Assembly (NCBI RefSeq): GCF_000169375.1
Contig: NZ_AAXY01000001.1
Location: 496,001 to 560,000 of the forward strand
From: Marinobacter sp. ELB17
Lineage (GTDB): Bacteria > Pseudomonadota > Gammaproteobacteria > Pseudomonadales > Oleiphilaceae
DNA: 64,000 bases
Reading direction: 5' to 3'
The notes beneath the pieces are model-generated. The model made no database searches. It was not told the DNA's origin and was given only the letters and a program-made list of their open reading frames with translations. Positions 25,128 to 34,101 of the stretch are shown here, piece by piece. The number at the start of each line of letters is the position of its first letter. Position 1 is the first letter of the stretch. The position numbers and the translations under genes were made by a program.

Positions 25128-25928
25128 ATGCTTCAGTATCCTCGAATTGACCCCGTGGCCATCTCACTAGGTCCGGTGCAGATCCATTGGTACGGCCTGA
25201 TGTATCTGGTGGGCTTTTTGGCTGCCTGGTGGCTGGGACGTCGCCGGGCTCATCAATTGGGATTGAGTCCCGAAGCCATCGAAACGCTGATTTTCTACTG
25301 CGCCATGGGCGTTATACTGGGCGGCCGCGTGGGGTATGCACTGTTCTACGGCTTCGAAAAGCTGGCGGACAACCCGCTTTGGTTATTCAAAATCTGGGAA
25401 GGCGGCATGAGTTTTCACGGGGGCTTTGCCGGGGTATTGGTCGCGGCCCTGGTCTTTGCCCGCAAGGAAAACTTACGATTTTTTCGGCTCACGGACTTTA
25501 TCGCACCACTGGTGCCGATTGGCCTGGGGGCAGGTCGCCTTGGCAACTTTATCAATCACGAGCTTCCGGGGCGGGTCAGCGACGTACCCTGGGCCATGGT
25601 GTTCCCTAATATGGGGCCGGCGCCACGCCACCCGTCATCACTGTATGAGTTTGCACTGGAAGGTGTCGTGCTGTTCGCTGTGCTGTGGTGGTTCTCGATC
25701 AATCCTCGCCGAAATGGAGCCACCTCCGGCTTGTTCCTGTTGCTCTATGGGATTTTCCGTTTTTCTGTCGAGTTTGTTCGCCTTCCCGACCCACAACTGG
25801 GGTTCATCGCCTTTGGTTGGATGACCATGGGGCAGTTGTTAACTCTGCCTATGATCATTGGCGGGTTTGCCATGATTGTTTGGTCGAGATACCTGCCCAT
25901 TAACATTACAAAGGCGGCGAAAGCTTGA
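25128..25928 (+). CDS. lgt: prolipoprotein diacylglyceryl transferase
   Basis: 266 residues, seven hydrophobic segments, and the Lgt signature: [10 protein letters not shown] and [18 protein letters not shown], with the catalytic Arg and His regions. It transfers diacylglycerol from phosphatidylglycerol to the lipobox cysteine of prolipoproteins in the inner membrane. The gene is essential in Gram-negative bacteria and normally lies near thyA, so this island copy is likely a second one. It may serve lipoproteins of the cluster (the multicopper oxidase has a lipobox-like LLSGC). Confidence 0.9.
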   Translation: MLQYPRIDPVAISLGPVQIHWYGLMYLVGFLAAWWLGRRRAHQLGLSPEAIETLIFYCAMGVILGGRVGYALFYGFEKLADNPLWLFKIWEGGMSFHGGFAGVLVAALVFARKENLRFFRLTDFIAPLVPIGLGAGRLGNFINHELPGRVSDVPWAMVFPNMGPAPRHPSSLYEFALEGVVLFAVLWWFSINPRRNGATSGLFLLLYGIFRFSVEFVRLPDPQLGFIAFGWMTMGQLLTLPMIIGGFAMIVWSRYLPINITKAAKA

Positions 25929-26005
25929 TAAAGATTGCCGGGTTCAGCACATAGGCTGAGCCAGAATTCAGCCTTTTCGAGAGTATCAGATGGATCCGTC
26001 TATTT

Positions 26006-26194
26006 TTGGCTTCTTCTCCTTTGGTGGCTGCATTTGTTTTCGGTCTACTCGGGCGCGCGTGTTGCATCGGGATGTGCGGCGGTATCATGGGGGCACTGAG
26101 CTTTTCGATGCCTGCCGAGTTGTGGCGGCCGCGCCGTGTATTCGGATTGCTACTTGGTCTTAATGTAGGCCGTATTTCCAGTTGCATGATTTGA
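26006..26194 (+). pseudogene. N-terminal fragment of a SafE/TauE-type (DUF2) membrane protein
   Basis: The frame starts at TTG and reads SPLVAAFVFGLLG, CCIGMCGGIMGALSFSMP and LLGLNVGRISSCM, the first two helices of the sulfite exporter TauE/SafE family found beside cbb3 oxidase and copper genes. It stops after 62 codons, where full proteins have over 200. Truncated remnant. Confidence 0.6.
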
Positions 26195-26207
26195 GGCTCT
26201 TATCTGT

Positions 26208-26909
26208 TTAGTGGGGGGATAACCCTTCTACTTCAATCCCATTCTTGGCCAACCAATCCTTCCTCCGCTCATAATCCGGCATAACCCGCTCAACCCGCTT
26301 CCAGAACTGGTTTGTGTGATGTGGCTCATACAAATGCGTAAGCTCGTGCACCACCACATACTCAACGATCTCTCGCGGCAACAGGATCGTCTTCCAGTTG
26401 AAGTAAAGACGGTTGCCCTTGCCACACGAACCCCAGCGGTAGCCCAGATCCTGAATTTTGACACCAGCAGGGTCAACGCCCATGCGCGCAGCTAGGGCCT
26501 GGACTTTATCGTTCAGGTAAATCTGTGCCTTGGTGCTATACCAGTAAATAAAGTGGAATCTCGCTTCAGTCTGCAGGTCTTTTCGCAGGCAGAATCGTCC
26601 AGCCGTCAGTTTGAGTGGTGTTCGTTGATCGTCGACCAGCTTCAACCGATAGCTCCGGCCCAGATACAGAAATCCTTCGCCATTCACGTACTCTTTGCGA
26701 GGCTGGGGCTTAAGCAGCCCGGCTTTTTCGGCCAGTTTCTGGTAGATCCAGAATTTTTTCTCCTGAACAAAGTCCTTGAGCAGATGTTCTTCGATGCCCT
26801 TGGGGGCCGCGAGCACCAGGTCGCCTCCGCGGTCCACAATGATCTCCAGCGTTTTGCGCCGGGCGCTATGGCGTACCTCAAAGGTCAGGTCATCCACCTG
26901 TAATTCCAT
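26208..26909 (-). CDS. YgjP-type (DUF45) zinc metallopeptidase
   Basis: 233 residues; ATG 26909 overlaps the hsdR stop by one base. The C-terminal half holds the zinc site EYVVVHELTHLYEPHHTNQF (HExxH plus a third His), preceded by the conserved DLGYRWGSCG segment. YgjP/DUF45 proteins are commonly encoded directly after hsdR in type I restriction operons, as here. The cellular role is not established; a protease acting on the restriction complex has been proposed by association only. Confidence 0.85.
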   Translation of the reverse strand: MELQVDDLTFEVRHSARRKTLEIIVDRGGDLVLAAPKGIEEHLLKDFVQEKKFWIYQKLAEKAGLLKPQPRKEYVNGEGFLYLGRSYRLKLVDDQRTPLKLTAGRFCLRKDLQTEARFHFIYWYSTKAQIYLNDKVQALAARMGVDPAGVKIQDLGYRWGSCGKGNRLYFNWKTILLPREIVEYVVVHELTHLYEPHHTNQFWKRVERVMPDYERRKDWLAKNGIEVEGLSPH

Positions 26910-29900
26910 CACGCATTCACCAGCTTGCTGTGATTCGCTTTGGCCAGATCAATAAGTTTATCCAGCAGACCATCGAGTTGATTGGTTGGGAAAAGGTCGA
27001 GCTCGAACAATTCTTCAAACAGTCGGCCTCTCAGGCGCTCCTGGTCTGGTAGATGGGACGGCTTCCAGAAGTCCGGGATGCGCAGCTCTTCCGTGATTAT
27101 TTGAACGGTAGACACGGTGGCTTGTTCCAGGCTTTCCTTTTCATCGGATGTAAGCGTCGTGCCGGCACCCTGTTTAACCTCGGCCATCAGTCGCAGGAAG
27201 GGTAGATGATGGGATGGGAGAGCTGAGGGTGTTTCACCATCGGTTGTCTCATCCTCCTTTAATTGTTTGATCAAGGCCGATAGCGCGTCCACCTGTTCCT
27301 GCCAGAGTCCGTCCATCTGATTCAGGATTTCCTTCAAGCGTTCACTGAGCTTCGTGTATTTAACCGGATCTTCGTCCAAGTGTTTACGCACATGAGAGCG
27401 AACTGCATGCTCCATTTCTGACGCTTTAGCTCGATCGCTCACTTGCCGGTTTATGTGTTGGTCGAAGTGGGTGTCCGTCAGCTGCACCGGGGGAATCTTG
27501 GGATTGATGCCCAGTGAGATCATGTAGTCATCGATCAGCTTGCGGACTTTGTTGCCAACGTCTTTGCCTAATTCCGGGCTGTCCTTGTAGCGATTCCGTG
27601 CCAGAGCATGAATGTAGGCTAGTTGTTTGGCGTCGTTCACGAATTCTAATGCTTCCGGGCGGGGCAGAACGTCATCCAGTGTCCGGCTGAATTCTTTCAG
27701 CTTCACGATGAACTCCGCCCGCAGTCGCTCGTCGCCTAACGCAGTAACGGCTTCTTCAACATCGGCGAGGCTATCGACGCCCTGCTTCCTTAGCACGTCC
27801 ACAACCCGGAGATGGCGATCCCGAAGCAATGGGATTTCATCTTTCAGGCTCCGGAGCGCTCCATCAATATCTTCATCACTGTAGGCCGCCAACGCTTCTT
27901 TCAGATGGTTTGCAACGCCATAGTAGTCCACCACAATACCGCAGCGTTTACCGAAGCCTGTGCGGTTTACCCGGGCAACGGCTTGCAGCAGTTCGGCTTC
28001 CCGAATCGGGCGGTCCAGATACATGACGCCCGCGATGGGCGCGTCGAAACCGGTCAGCAGCATGGACTTTACAATCAGGAAACTGAGTGGGTCGGACTTG
28101 TCCGGGTCTTTGTGAAACAGTGGTTTCTTGAATCGTTTGATGTTTTGCTCAATCTCCGCCCGATCACTCCACTGAGCCCAGCCACTGTCATCGTTGTTAC
28201 TGCTGCTGAATACCACGGCAAACTCAAGCTGCTGCAATAATTCACGATACTGCCAGGCCTTAATGGCCGCCTTGATTCGAGGCGGTCGGGTAATCAGCTC
28301 GGTTTCGGCAATGTTCTTGTCTTCAGGAGGTAACGCCATGGCCTCTTCGAGAAGTTTCGACTTGGCTTGTTTGAGCGCTTCCAGGTAGCGCATGGCTGCT
28401 CGCCGGCTGTAGGCAACCAGTTGGGCTTTGAATCCATTGGGGAGGATGTTGGTGACGTAGTGGCGCAGGATATCAGCCGCTTTTTCTTCAATCAGCCGAG
28501 GCGCCTCAAAGATCTGGCCCTTGGTAGCGTATTTCTTCTTGATCAGCTCCAGTTCTTCCTTGGTGCGTTCTTTGAACAAATCCTCGAACAAGTCATCGAG
28601 GTTTGCGCCGTCCTTTACGGCGCCTTCTGCCGTTCTGCCTTCGTAAAGGATTGGAACCGTGGCGCCATCGTTTTCCGCTTCCTTGATGGTGTAGCGGTCA
28701 ATGTATTCGCCAAAAATCTCGCTGGTCTGCTTTTTCTTGCCCATGATGATGGGCGTGCCTGTGAAGCCAATTCGCGCAGCGTTGGGCACAGCCTGTAAAA
28801 GGTTGGCGTGCAGGTCACCGGCCTGTGTTCGGTGAGCCTCGTCAATCATCACCAGAATATCCGGGCTTTCATTAAGCAATCCCAAGGGGCGTGAGGGGAT
28901 AAGGTTCCTGGGTTCGTCGTCAGGCTCTTCTGCCGCATCGCGACGATTGAGCTCCAGCCCGCGTTCCTTCTTCGGAGGAGGGTAGGCTGAAGACGCACTC
29001 TCGTGTTCCCGGTATTTCTGGATGGTCCCAAAAATAAGCCCTGGCCCGGGCTGTCTAAGCAACGATTTCAGTTTGCCGGTGTTGCTGGCGATCTTGACGG
29101 TTTCCCCGGTCAGCGTCGCTGTGTCCGATAACTGATCCTGCAGATCTTTCCGATCCGTGATCACGACGACTTTGAAACGGCGCAGTTCAGGATCGGTTCT
29201 GAGTTTGAGAACCAGAAATACCATCGTCAGGCTTTTACCGCTGCCCTGGGTATGCCAGATAATCCCGCCCCGCCGGTCGTGCTCACCATCTTCAGACCGG
29301 GTTTTACCGGTTTTCAGGCGCTGAACAGCCCGTTTGACGGCCCGATACTGCTGATATCGGCACACCAGTTTGATGGTTTGCCCGCCCATGGTCATGAACA
29401 ACGTAAAGTGACGGACGATGTCCAGCAGGTTGGCGGGGGGCAGCATTCCCGCAATCAGTCTGTGCTGGGATGAGAGCGAGGCAACGCCCAGTGATTCGGC
29501 AACGTCCTCTTCGGAACGAGGCGTCACGGTCTTCCAGTTCAGGTAATGGCTGAACCCGGCGCCAATGGTTCCAACCCGGGCATCATCGAAATTGGAAGCC
29601 ACCATAAACTGGTTGGTGAAGAACAGGGCGGGGGCGCCTTCGTGTTCCTCGACCTCAAGATCCTGATGACGCTGATCGTAATAGCGGCGTAGCTGATCCA
29701 CCGCCTCCGGAATGCCCTCGGGAATCGTTCGGTTTTTGCACTCGATGACCACCAGGGGAATGCCATTCACAAACAGAACCAGATCCGGAATGACGTGCCC
29801 CTTCCAGCCATCATGCCCTGGCGGGCATTTGACCTTGAACTGATTCACCACGGTAAAGGTGTTGTTCCCGGGGTTTGCCCAGTCAATAAAGTGAATGGTC

Positions 29901-30242
29901 TGTCCTCTGCCACTATCCCAGTCCGGTAAGCCCTCCACCGTGATGCCACCGTGGAGTAGTTCGGTTGCCAGTTGGTTGGCTTCCATTACTTTGTTGGCGG
30001 GAAGGCGGGTAATCGCGGAGATGGCTTGATCGAGACGTCTTTCATCCAGCCAGGGCTCGCCGTTTCGGGTGTTGATGGTCAGCAGCCGCTCACGCAGCAG
30101 TGGCTCCATGATGACCTGAGCAAAGGTTTCGCGGTGGGTGACGGAGGGGGAAGTCCAGGGAGCCCTCGATGTAATTCCAGCCTTCTTGCTCCAGTTGCTG
30201 AATAAAGGGGAGCTCAACTTCGGTAAATTCCGGGCCAGGCAT
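26909..30242 (-). pseudogene. hsdR: type I restriction endonuclease subunit R, frameshifted near the N terminus, no M or S partner
   Basis: The natural start is ATG 30242 (MPGPEFTEVELPFIQQLEQE). A one-base insertion in the TTCCCCC run near 30150 shifts the frame after EGSLD; the rest reads PSVTHRETFAQVI and stays open for ~1080 codons. The nuclease motif is present (IPDLVLFVNGIPLVVIECKN), as are Walker A (HTQGSGKS), the DEAH box (MIDEAHRTQAG) and later helicase motifs (GFTGTPI, QAVARVNRTG). HsdR cleaves DNA only with HsdM and HsdS, and neither is in the window. With the shift it is probably not made in full, unless translation starts internally or the indel is a sequencing error. Confidence 0.8.
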
Positions 30243-30392
30243 TACTACTCCTTTGATGCGTCGGGTTTTAACCGTGAATTTACATTCACCCATTAACAGT
30301 TACAGTTCAACCTATTATGCTTGGCAGTCAGGTATCAAGTGAGTGCTCTTCTGACTTGCTGGTGGTCAGTAAAAGAAACGGAAGGAAAATAA

Positions 30393-30965
30393 GTGTCTTC
30401 CCAAAGTTTGCAAAGAAGTGAAGCCTGGCAGAGGTATCTGCTCATCAGGCAAAAAGCCTACAAAAACTGCACGGATGAGTTTCATGACCTGTTTGGGGAT
30501 CAGCTGTTATTAGCCGAGCTGAGTGAGCCCAACGTAAGAGGGGAGGTGGTGAACTGGGGATCAGGTCTTGACTGGCTTGGGCTCCTTTCCAAAACTAACA
30601 ATATGAAAAGGCCACGGAACTTTGATCTTGGTATTTTTCACGTGCCAGATGGGCGAGAGTCTGCGAGGCTTGTGGGTGCCGCGCAAGGGCGCGCTTCCAA
30701 AGGCCACAAGGCCCTTAGCCATGTTCGGATTGATTTTTTGGCTCGAAACCCTGAAGCCAATCCATTTGAAGGATACATCACAGCCATAGCCGTTCAATGC
30801 GCAGCGCATTATGCTTCTCTCATCGATAAAAGAAGGGTGCTGCTTACCAATCCAGAGAAAAAAGAGCCTGTTTTTCAACATTTTATGGAGGTTTTTGAGG
30901 GAAGGTACCGAGAGAGCGACAGGAACTTTCCCTATGACTATTTCTATCTGAATCTCGAGGGTTGA
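30393..30965 (+). CDS. uncharacterised ~190-residue protein, possibly GNAT-like
   Basis: 190 residues from GTG 30393 with GGAAGGAAAA upstream. No motif is decisive. The middle (DLGIFHVPDGRESARLVG, then HVRIDFLARNPEANPFEGYI) followed by an alpha-helical AIAVQCAAHYASLIDKRRV and the late VLLTNPEKKEPVFQHFMEVF recalls the strand-helix-strand order of acetyltransferases, where the NP and Y/F positions bind CoA. I would not call it on that alone. It is divergent from hsdR across 150 bp and lies 83 bp before a small basic protein with a strong ribosome site. Confidence 0.55.
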   Translation: MSSQSLQRSEAWQRYLLIRQKAYKNCTDEFHDLFGDQLLLAELSEPNVRGEVVNWGSGLDWLGLLSKTNNMKRPRNFDLGIFHVPDGRESARLVGAAQGRASKGHKALSHVRIDFLARNPEANPFEGYITAIAVQCAAHYASLIDKRRVLLTNPEKKEPVFQHFMEVFEGRYRESDRNFPYDYFYLNLEG

Positions 30966-31048
30966 TTATATCTTTTTCGGCATCTCCATATTTGCGTATA
31001 CACACTGTATTGTGCATAGTAATGGGTAATTAAAAAGGAGGTGGTGTC

Positions 31049-31267
31049 ATGAGCGTCGCAAGACAGATGCACCAAGATGAGTCATACAAGCCGTCTGGAT
31101 GCAAAGTTTCTGTACCAGAGAATCCGACAAATCAGCAGCTTGAGCAAGCCAGGCAAGATTTGGGTTTGCCGAAAAAGCCGAGATACAAAGTCTCGGCCGT
31201 CAAGATGCGCAAGTTCAAAGGGCGCTGGGTCAACGAACCCGTAGCGATGGCTGGCGAGAAAGTTTAG
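31049..31267 (+). CDS. small basic protein of unknown function
   Basis: 72 residues, preceded by a near-perfect AAGGAGGTG site, so translation is strong. It is rich in Lys and Arg (GLPKKPRYKVSAVKMRKFKG), with no hydrophobic segment and no known motif. A strong terminator follows at 31300. It may form a unit with the gene at 30393; a small partner, antitoxin-like or nucleic-acid-binding role is open. Confidence 0.6.
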   Translation: MSVARQMHQDESYKPSGCKVSVPENPTNQQLEQARQDLGLPKKPRYKVSAVKMRKFKGRWVNEPVAMAGEKV

Positions 31268-31299
31268 AACTAATTAATTTTATCTGATTAAACCAAATG

Positions 31300-31326
31300 G
31301 GCCTGCTAAATAGCAGGCCTTTTTTT
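31300..31326 (+). terminator. intrinsic terminator after the small basic protein gene
   Basis: Perfect 8-bp stem GGCCTGCT / AGCAGGCC, loop AAAT, then seven T. Confidence 0.85.
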
Positions 31327-31337
31327 GGCAAATTTGA

Positions 31338-31669
31338 AATCAGTTTGAAAAGGTCTTGCCCATAGCCTTGTGGATTAATCCCATCAAAAGTTGCTTTCGC
31401 TCTTCGAGAGATCCCTAGAAATTATCCGTTCGAAGCTTCTCGGTGGGAATGAAGTGCCCAGCAAGTATGGAGTCCATGTCGTCATTTTCGAGCTGCACCT
31501 GATCATGGTTTTGAGGCTTAAAAAGATAAGCGGACGGCGCATCACCTCCAATCATGCGGTTAGCCTTGTAGGAGATTGGCGTCTTGTTGATGATAGTGTC
31601 ACCGCCAGAGTAATACTGACCCACTAGGAGGTGGGGACTAAATCTTGGACTACATCGGAGGTAGTTCAT
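31338..31669 (-). pseudogene. C-terminal remnant of a DUF262/HNH (GmrSD-like) restriction protein
   Basis: Read on the minus strand: INKTPISYKANRMIGGDAPS, then MDSILAGHFIPTEKLRTDNF, an amber codon, and GSLEERKQLLMGLIHKAMGK. The order NKTxIS-NRxIGGxAPSxYL, SHxI..LRxDxF, aRk..Ll..I.kAmGK is that of the C terminus of large DUF262/HNH-type restriction proteins. The upstream part was lost where the IS21 remnant begins. The TAG is a further nonsense change in this worn segment. Confidence 0.5.
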
Positions 31670-32190
31670 GTATTCGCGCCATCGCTCAGAAGCTGGGTGT
31701 GTCCCGCAACACCGTGCGCCGCTACCTGCGGGATTTGAGCGCGGTGCCCACCTATCCAGACCGAACGCAGAGAGCGACTAAGCTGGATTCCTACAAAGAC
31801 TATTTGCTGGCGCGAATCGAAGCGGCAAAGCCACACTGGATACCGGCAACCGTGTTGCTAAGAGAGATTCAGGATCGCGGCTATGCCGGCGGGGTCAGCC
31901 AGCTCAAGCGCTACATTACCGACTTCAAAACCGTTGAATCTGATCCGGTGGTTCGCTTTGAGACGCCGCCTGGCAAACAGATGCAGGTCGACTTTACGAC
32001 TATTTCCCGTCACCGGCGCAAGATCAAAGCCTTTGTGTGGCCACCCTCGGATTCAGTCGCGCCACTTACGTCCGGTTCTCCGAACACGAGCGTCAGGAAG
32101 ACTGGCTGCAAGGCATCGAGGAGGCCTGTCATTACTTTGGCGGAGTCCCTCAGGAGATCCTGTTCGATTATGTTCCGTGCAACATAATCG
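31660..32190 (+). pseudogene. IS21-family transposase IstA remnant, 5'-truncated and frameshifted
   Basis: Reads SCIRAIAQKLGVSRNTVRRYL (IstA helix-turn-helix), the KPHWIPATVLLREIQDRGY segment, and ETPPGKQMQVDF, the start of the DDE core. A two-base GTGTG duplication near 32030 shifts the frame; it resumes as ATLGFSRATYVRFSEHERQ and GGVPQEILFDYVPCN. Both the start and the rest of the core are missing. At ~32190 it fuses in frame with a pilin tail. Confidence 0.8.
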
Positions 32191-32369
32191 GGCTGAGCAA
32201 GATCAGTGACCTTACTGCTGCCGGTGTAACAAACGGTGAAGTTACAAGCGGTGAGCTGGGCGCTGGCGGCGCCCAGTCCATCTACCTGAGTGGAGAGTTG
32301 TCCGTTACTTCAGGCCAGGCTAATGGTACTTATATTGGCGACGTGACAGCGACTGTAGAGTACAACTAA
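32190..32369 (+). pseudogene. C-terminal fragment of a DUF4402 pilin joined to istA
   Basis: Sequence from about TAAGVTNGEVTSGELGAGGA to VTATVEYN and a stop matches the tail of the intact DUF4402 pilin at 32704 (GNFSVTVDYN). The front of the gene was replaced by the IS21 remnant. This would have been the first of two or more pilin-like genes in the fimbrial locus. Confidence 0.65.
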
Positions 32370-32703
32370 GCGTCCGCCTCACTCGAGAAAAGCGAGTGCC
32401 AAGCTGATGAAACCCAAGGCGGGGTATCAACGATTTTTCAGATGCGCCTCTCTTGAATTAAAACTGATAACGACAATCGCCGTTATCGGTTTTAATGCGT
32501 CTGCAGACAGCATCAATATTGCGGCCAGTAGGTTGTCACTGCCCCGTCAACGTCAGTGATACTATTTTGATATACTCTCCAAACGCTTTTTTCAGCGACG
32601 TGATGCTAAATGCCGCCTATAATACCCGATCCGCCAGAAACGATGTCGGCGTTACCGTGACGTACCACTAGTTAGTGTACCAATTCCCAAAAGAAGCGTC
32701 GCA
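32370..32703. other. gap between pilin genes: hairpin and a decayed coding remnant
   Basis: Holds a 13-bp inverted repeat (AAAACTGATAACG at 32460-32472 with CGTTATCGGTTTT at 32481-32493, one G-T pair), which may act as a terminator or processing site. A short frame ending VGVTVTYH-stop at 32671 looks like the last strand of another pilin or adhesin gene. No intact gene. Confidence 0.5.
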
Positions 32704-33177
32704 ATGAAATCGTGCTTGCCGAGAATACTGGCCGGCGTCGCCTTGGCGTCCATGGTGACTCCCAGCAGTTGGGCACAACTGAACATTGCGATCGTGAATG
32801 TCCAGAGCTTGTCCTTTGGCAGTTTTGTGGCCGGTAACAGTGGTTCCGTGACGGTCAGTACCAATGGCAATCGCAACGCCGGCGGCGGCGTCGTGCTGAT
32901 ACCGTCGAGCCAAGGTACCGCTGCACAATTTACGGTCAGTGGCGACCCTAACGCGACTTATACCATTCAACTGCCCGGTAATGACATCGTCAGCTTGACG
33001 GGTCCGGGCACTGATATGTTCGTTAACAATTTTACCAGTACCCCCTCAGGCGCGGGGGGGCAACTGGAAGCTGGCGGCTCACAGGCTCTGTCTGTCGGAG
33101 GAACGCTCAATGTGGGCAGCGACCAAGCCCCCGGCAGCTACTCCGGCAACTTCTCCGTGACAGTAGACTACAACTAG
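32704..33177 (+). CDS. DUF4402 fimbrial subunit (pilin)
   Basis: 157 residues with a signal peptide (RILAGVALASMVTPSSWAQ). The mature part is beta-rich and fits DUF4402: LSFGSFVAGNSGSVTVSTNG, GGGVVLIPSSQGTAAQFTVS and the C-terminal SVTVDYN donor-strand-like motif. DUF4402 proteins are subunits of alternative chaperone-usher fimbriae. It lies 54 bp upstream of the chaperone gene and 524 bp upstream of the... usher reached through that chaperone gene, the usual order. An earlier subunit gene is broken by an IS21 remnant. Confidence 0.8.
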   Translation: MKSCLPRILAGVALASMVTPSSWAQLNIAIVNVQSLSFGSFVAGNSGSVTVSTNGNRNAGGGVVLIPSSQGTAAQFTVSGDPNATYTIQLPGNDIVSLTGPGTDMFVNNFTSTPSGAGGQLEAGGSQALSVGGTLNVGSDQAPGSYSGNFSVTVDYN

Positions 33178-33231
33178 ACGGAAGTCGCCCGCCTCAACCC
33201 GCCCAGATGAGGCTAATAAGGATCCCGAACA

Positions 33232-34098
33232 ATGCCGCATGCCTTGAACCAAAAAAACAGAGCCCTGAATTTCTTTCACCGACTCACCTTGTTCGTCCTC
33301 CTCCTTTTCTTACCCGTGAGCCATGCATTGGCTGAGATGATGTTATATCCGACCAGGATCGTCTTCGCAGGAAACCAGCGCGCGGCGCAACTCGAACTGA
33401 TCAATAATGGCACCGAGAGCGCGACCTATCGCATTTCCCTGGTTAATCGCCGCATGAGCGAAACGGGAGCATTTTCGGGGATAGACGTTCCACTGCCTGG
33501 CGAACAGTTCGCAGAGGACATGCTGAGGTACTCCCCCCGCCAAGTGACACTCGCTCCCGGGGCCGGGCAGGCCGTTCGGATTATGGTCCGCAAACCCGCC
33601 AATCTGGCAACCGGCGAGTACCGCTCGCACATGCTGTTCGCCAAGCAGCCCGATCCTAGGGGCAGAACCAGCGTCGAGAGCAGCGATGCCAAGGCCGACA
33701 ACGAGATCGGCATCACGCTGACTGCACTGGTGGGTGCGTCCATTCCAGTGATTGTGCGTCATGGCAACACCGAAGCCAGTGTTGCACTGACGCATCTCGA
33801 CCTGCGGCTGCCGGCTGACAAAGCACCGGTTCTGGCGTTTGTTGTGGAGAGAAGTGGCAACCAGTCCGTCTATGGCGATTTGACCATCAGCTTTACTCCG
33901 CATAGCGGTAGCGAGCAGGTGATTGCCCGAGCCAACGGCGTTGCCATCTATACACCGAACCCTTTACGGCGCGCAAGCATTACGCTGGGCCAGCTAAACG
34001 GATCTCGACTCACCAACGGCGCCCTGCGGGTCACCTATCGAGAACAGGCGGAGGACGGTGGCGCGCTGCTGGCCGAGACGGTTCTGCAACTGCCCTGA
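33232..34098 (+). CDS. PapD-like periplasmic fimbrial chaperone
   Basis: 288 residues with a signal peptide (LFVLLLFLPVSHALA). The first Ig domain has the pilus-chaperone pattern (MMLYPTRIVFAGNQRAAQLE, then a YSPRQVTLAPGAGQAVRIMV edge-strand region) and the second runs to the C terminus. It would cap DUF4402 subunits and deliver them to the usher. It overlaps no gene but ends 3 bases before the usher start, so the three genes are one operon. Confidence 0.8.
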   Translation: MPHALNQKNRALNFFHRLTLFVLLLFLPVSHALAEMMLYPTRIVFAGNQRAAQLELINNGTESATYRISLVNRRMSETGAFSGIDVPLPGEQFAEDMLRYSPRQVTLAPGAGQAVRIMVRKPANLATGEYRSHMLFAKQPDPRGRTSVESSDAKADNEIGITLTALVGASIPVIVRHGNTEASVALTHLDLRLPADKAPVLAFVVERSGNQSVYGDLTISFTPHSGSEQVIARANGVAIYTPNPLRRASITLGQLNGSRLTNGALRVTYREQAEDGGALLAETVLQLP

Positions 34099-34101
34099 TG
34101 T

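Noticed and set aside
32037..32369. A real chimeric IstA-pilin protein
   Set aside because: It begins inside the transposase after a frameshift and has no ribosome site or signal peptide; it is a fusion of two remnants.
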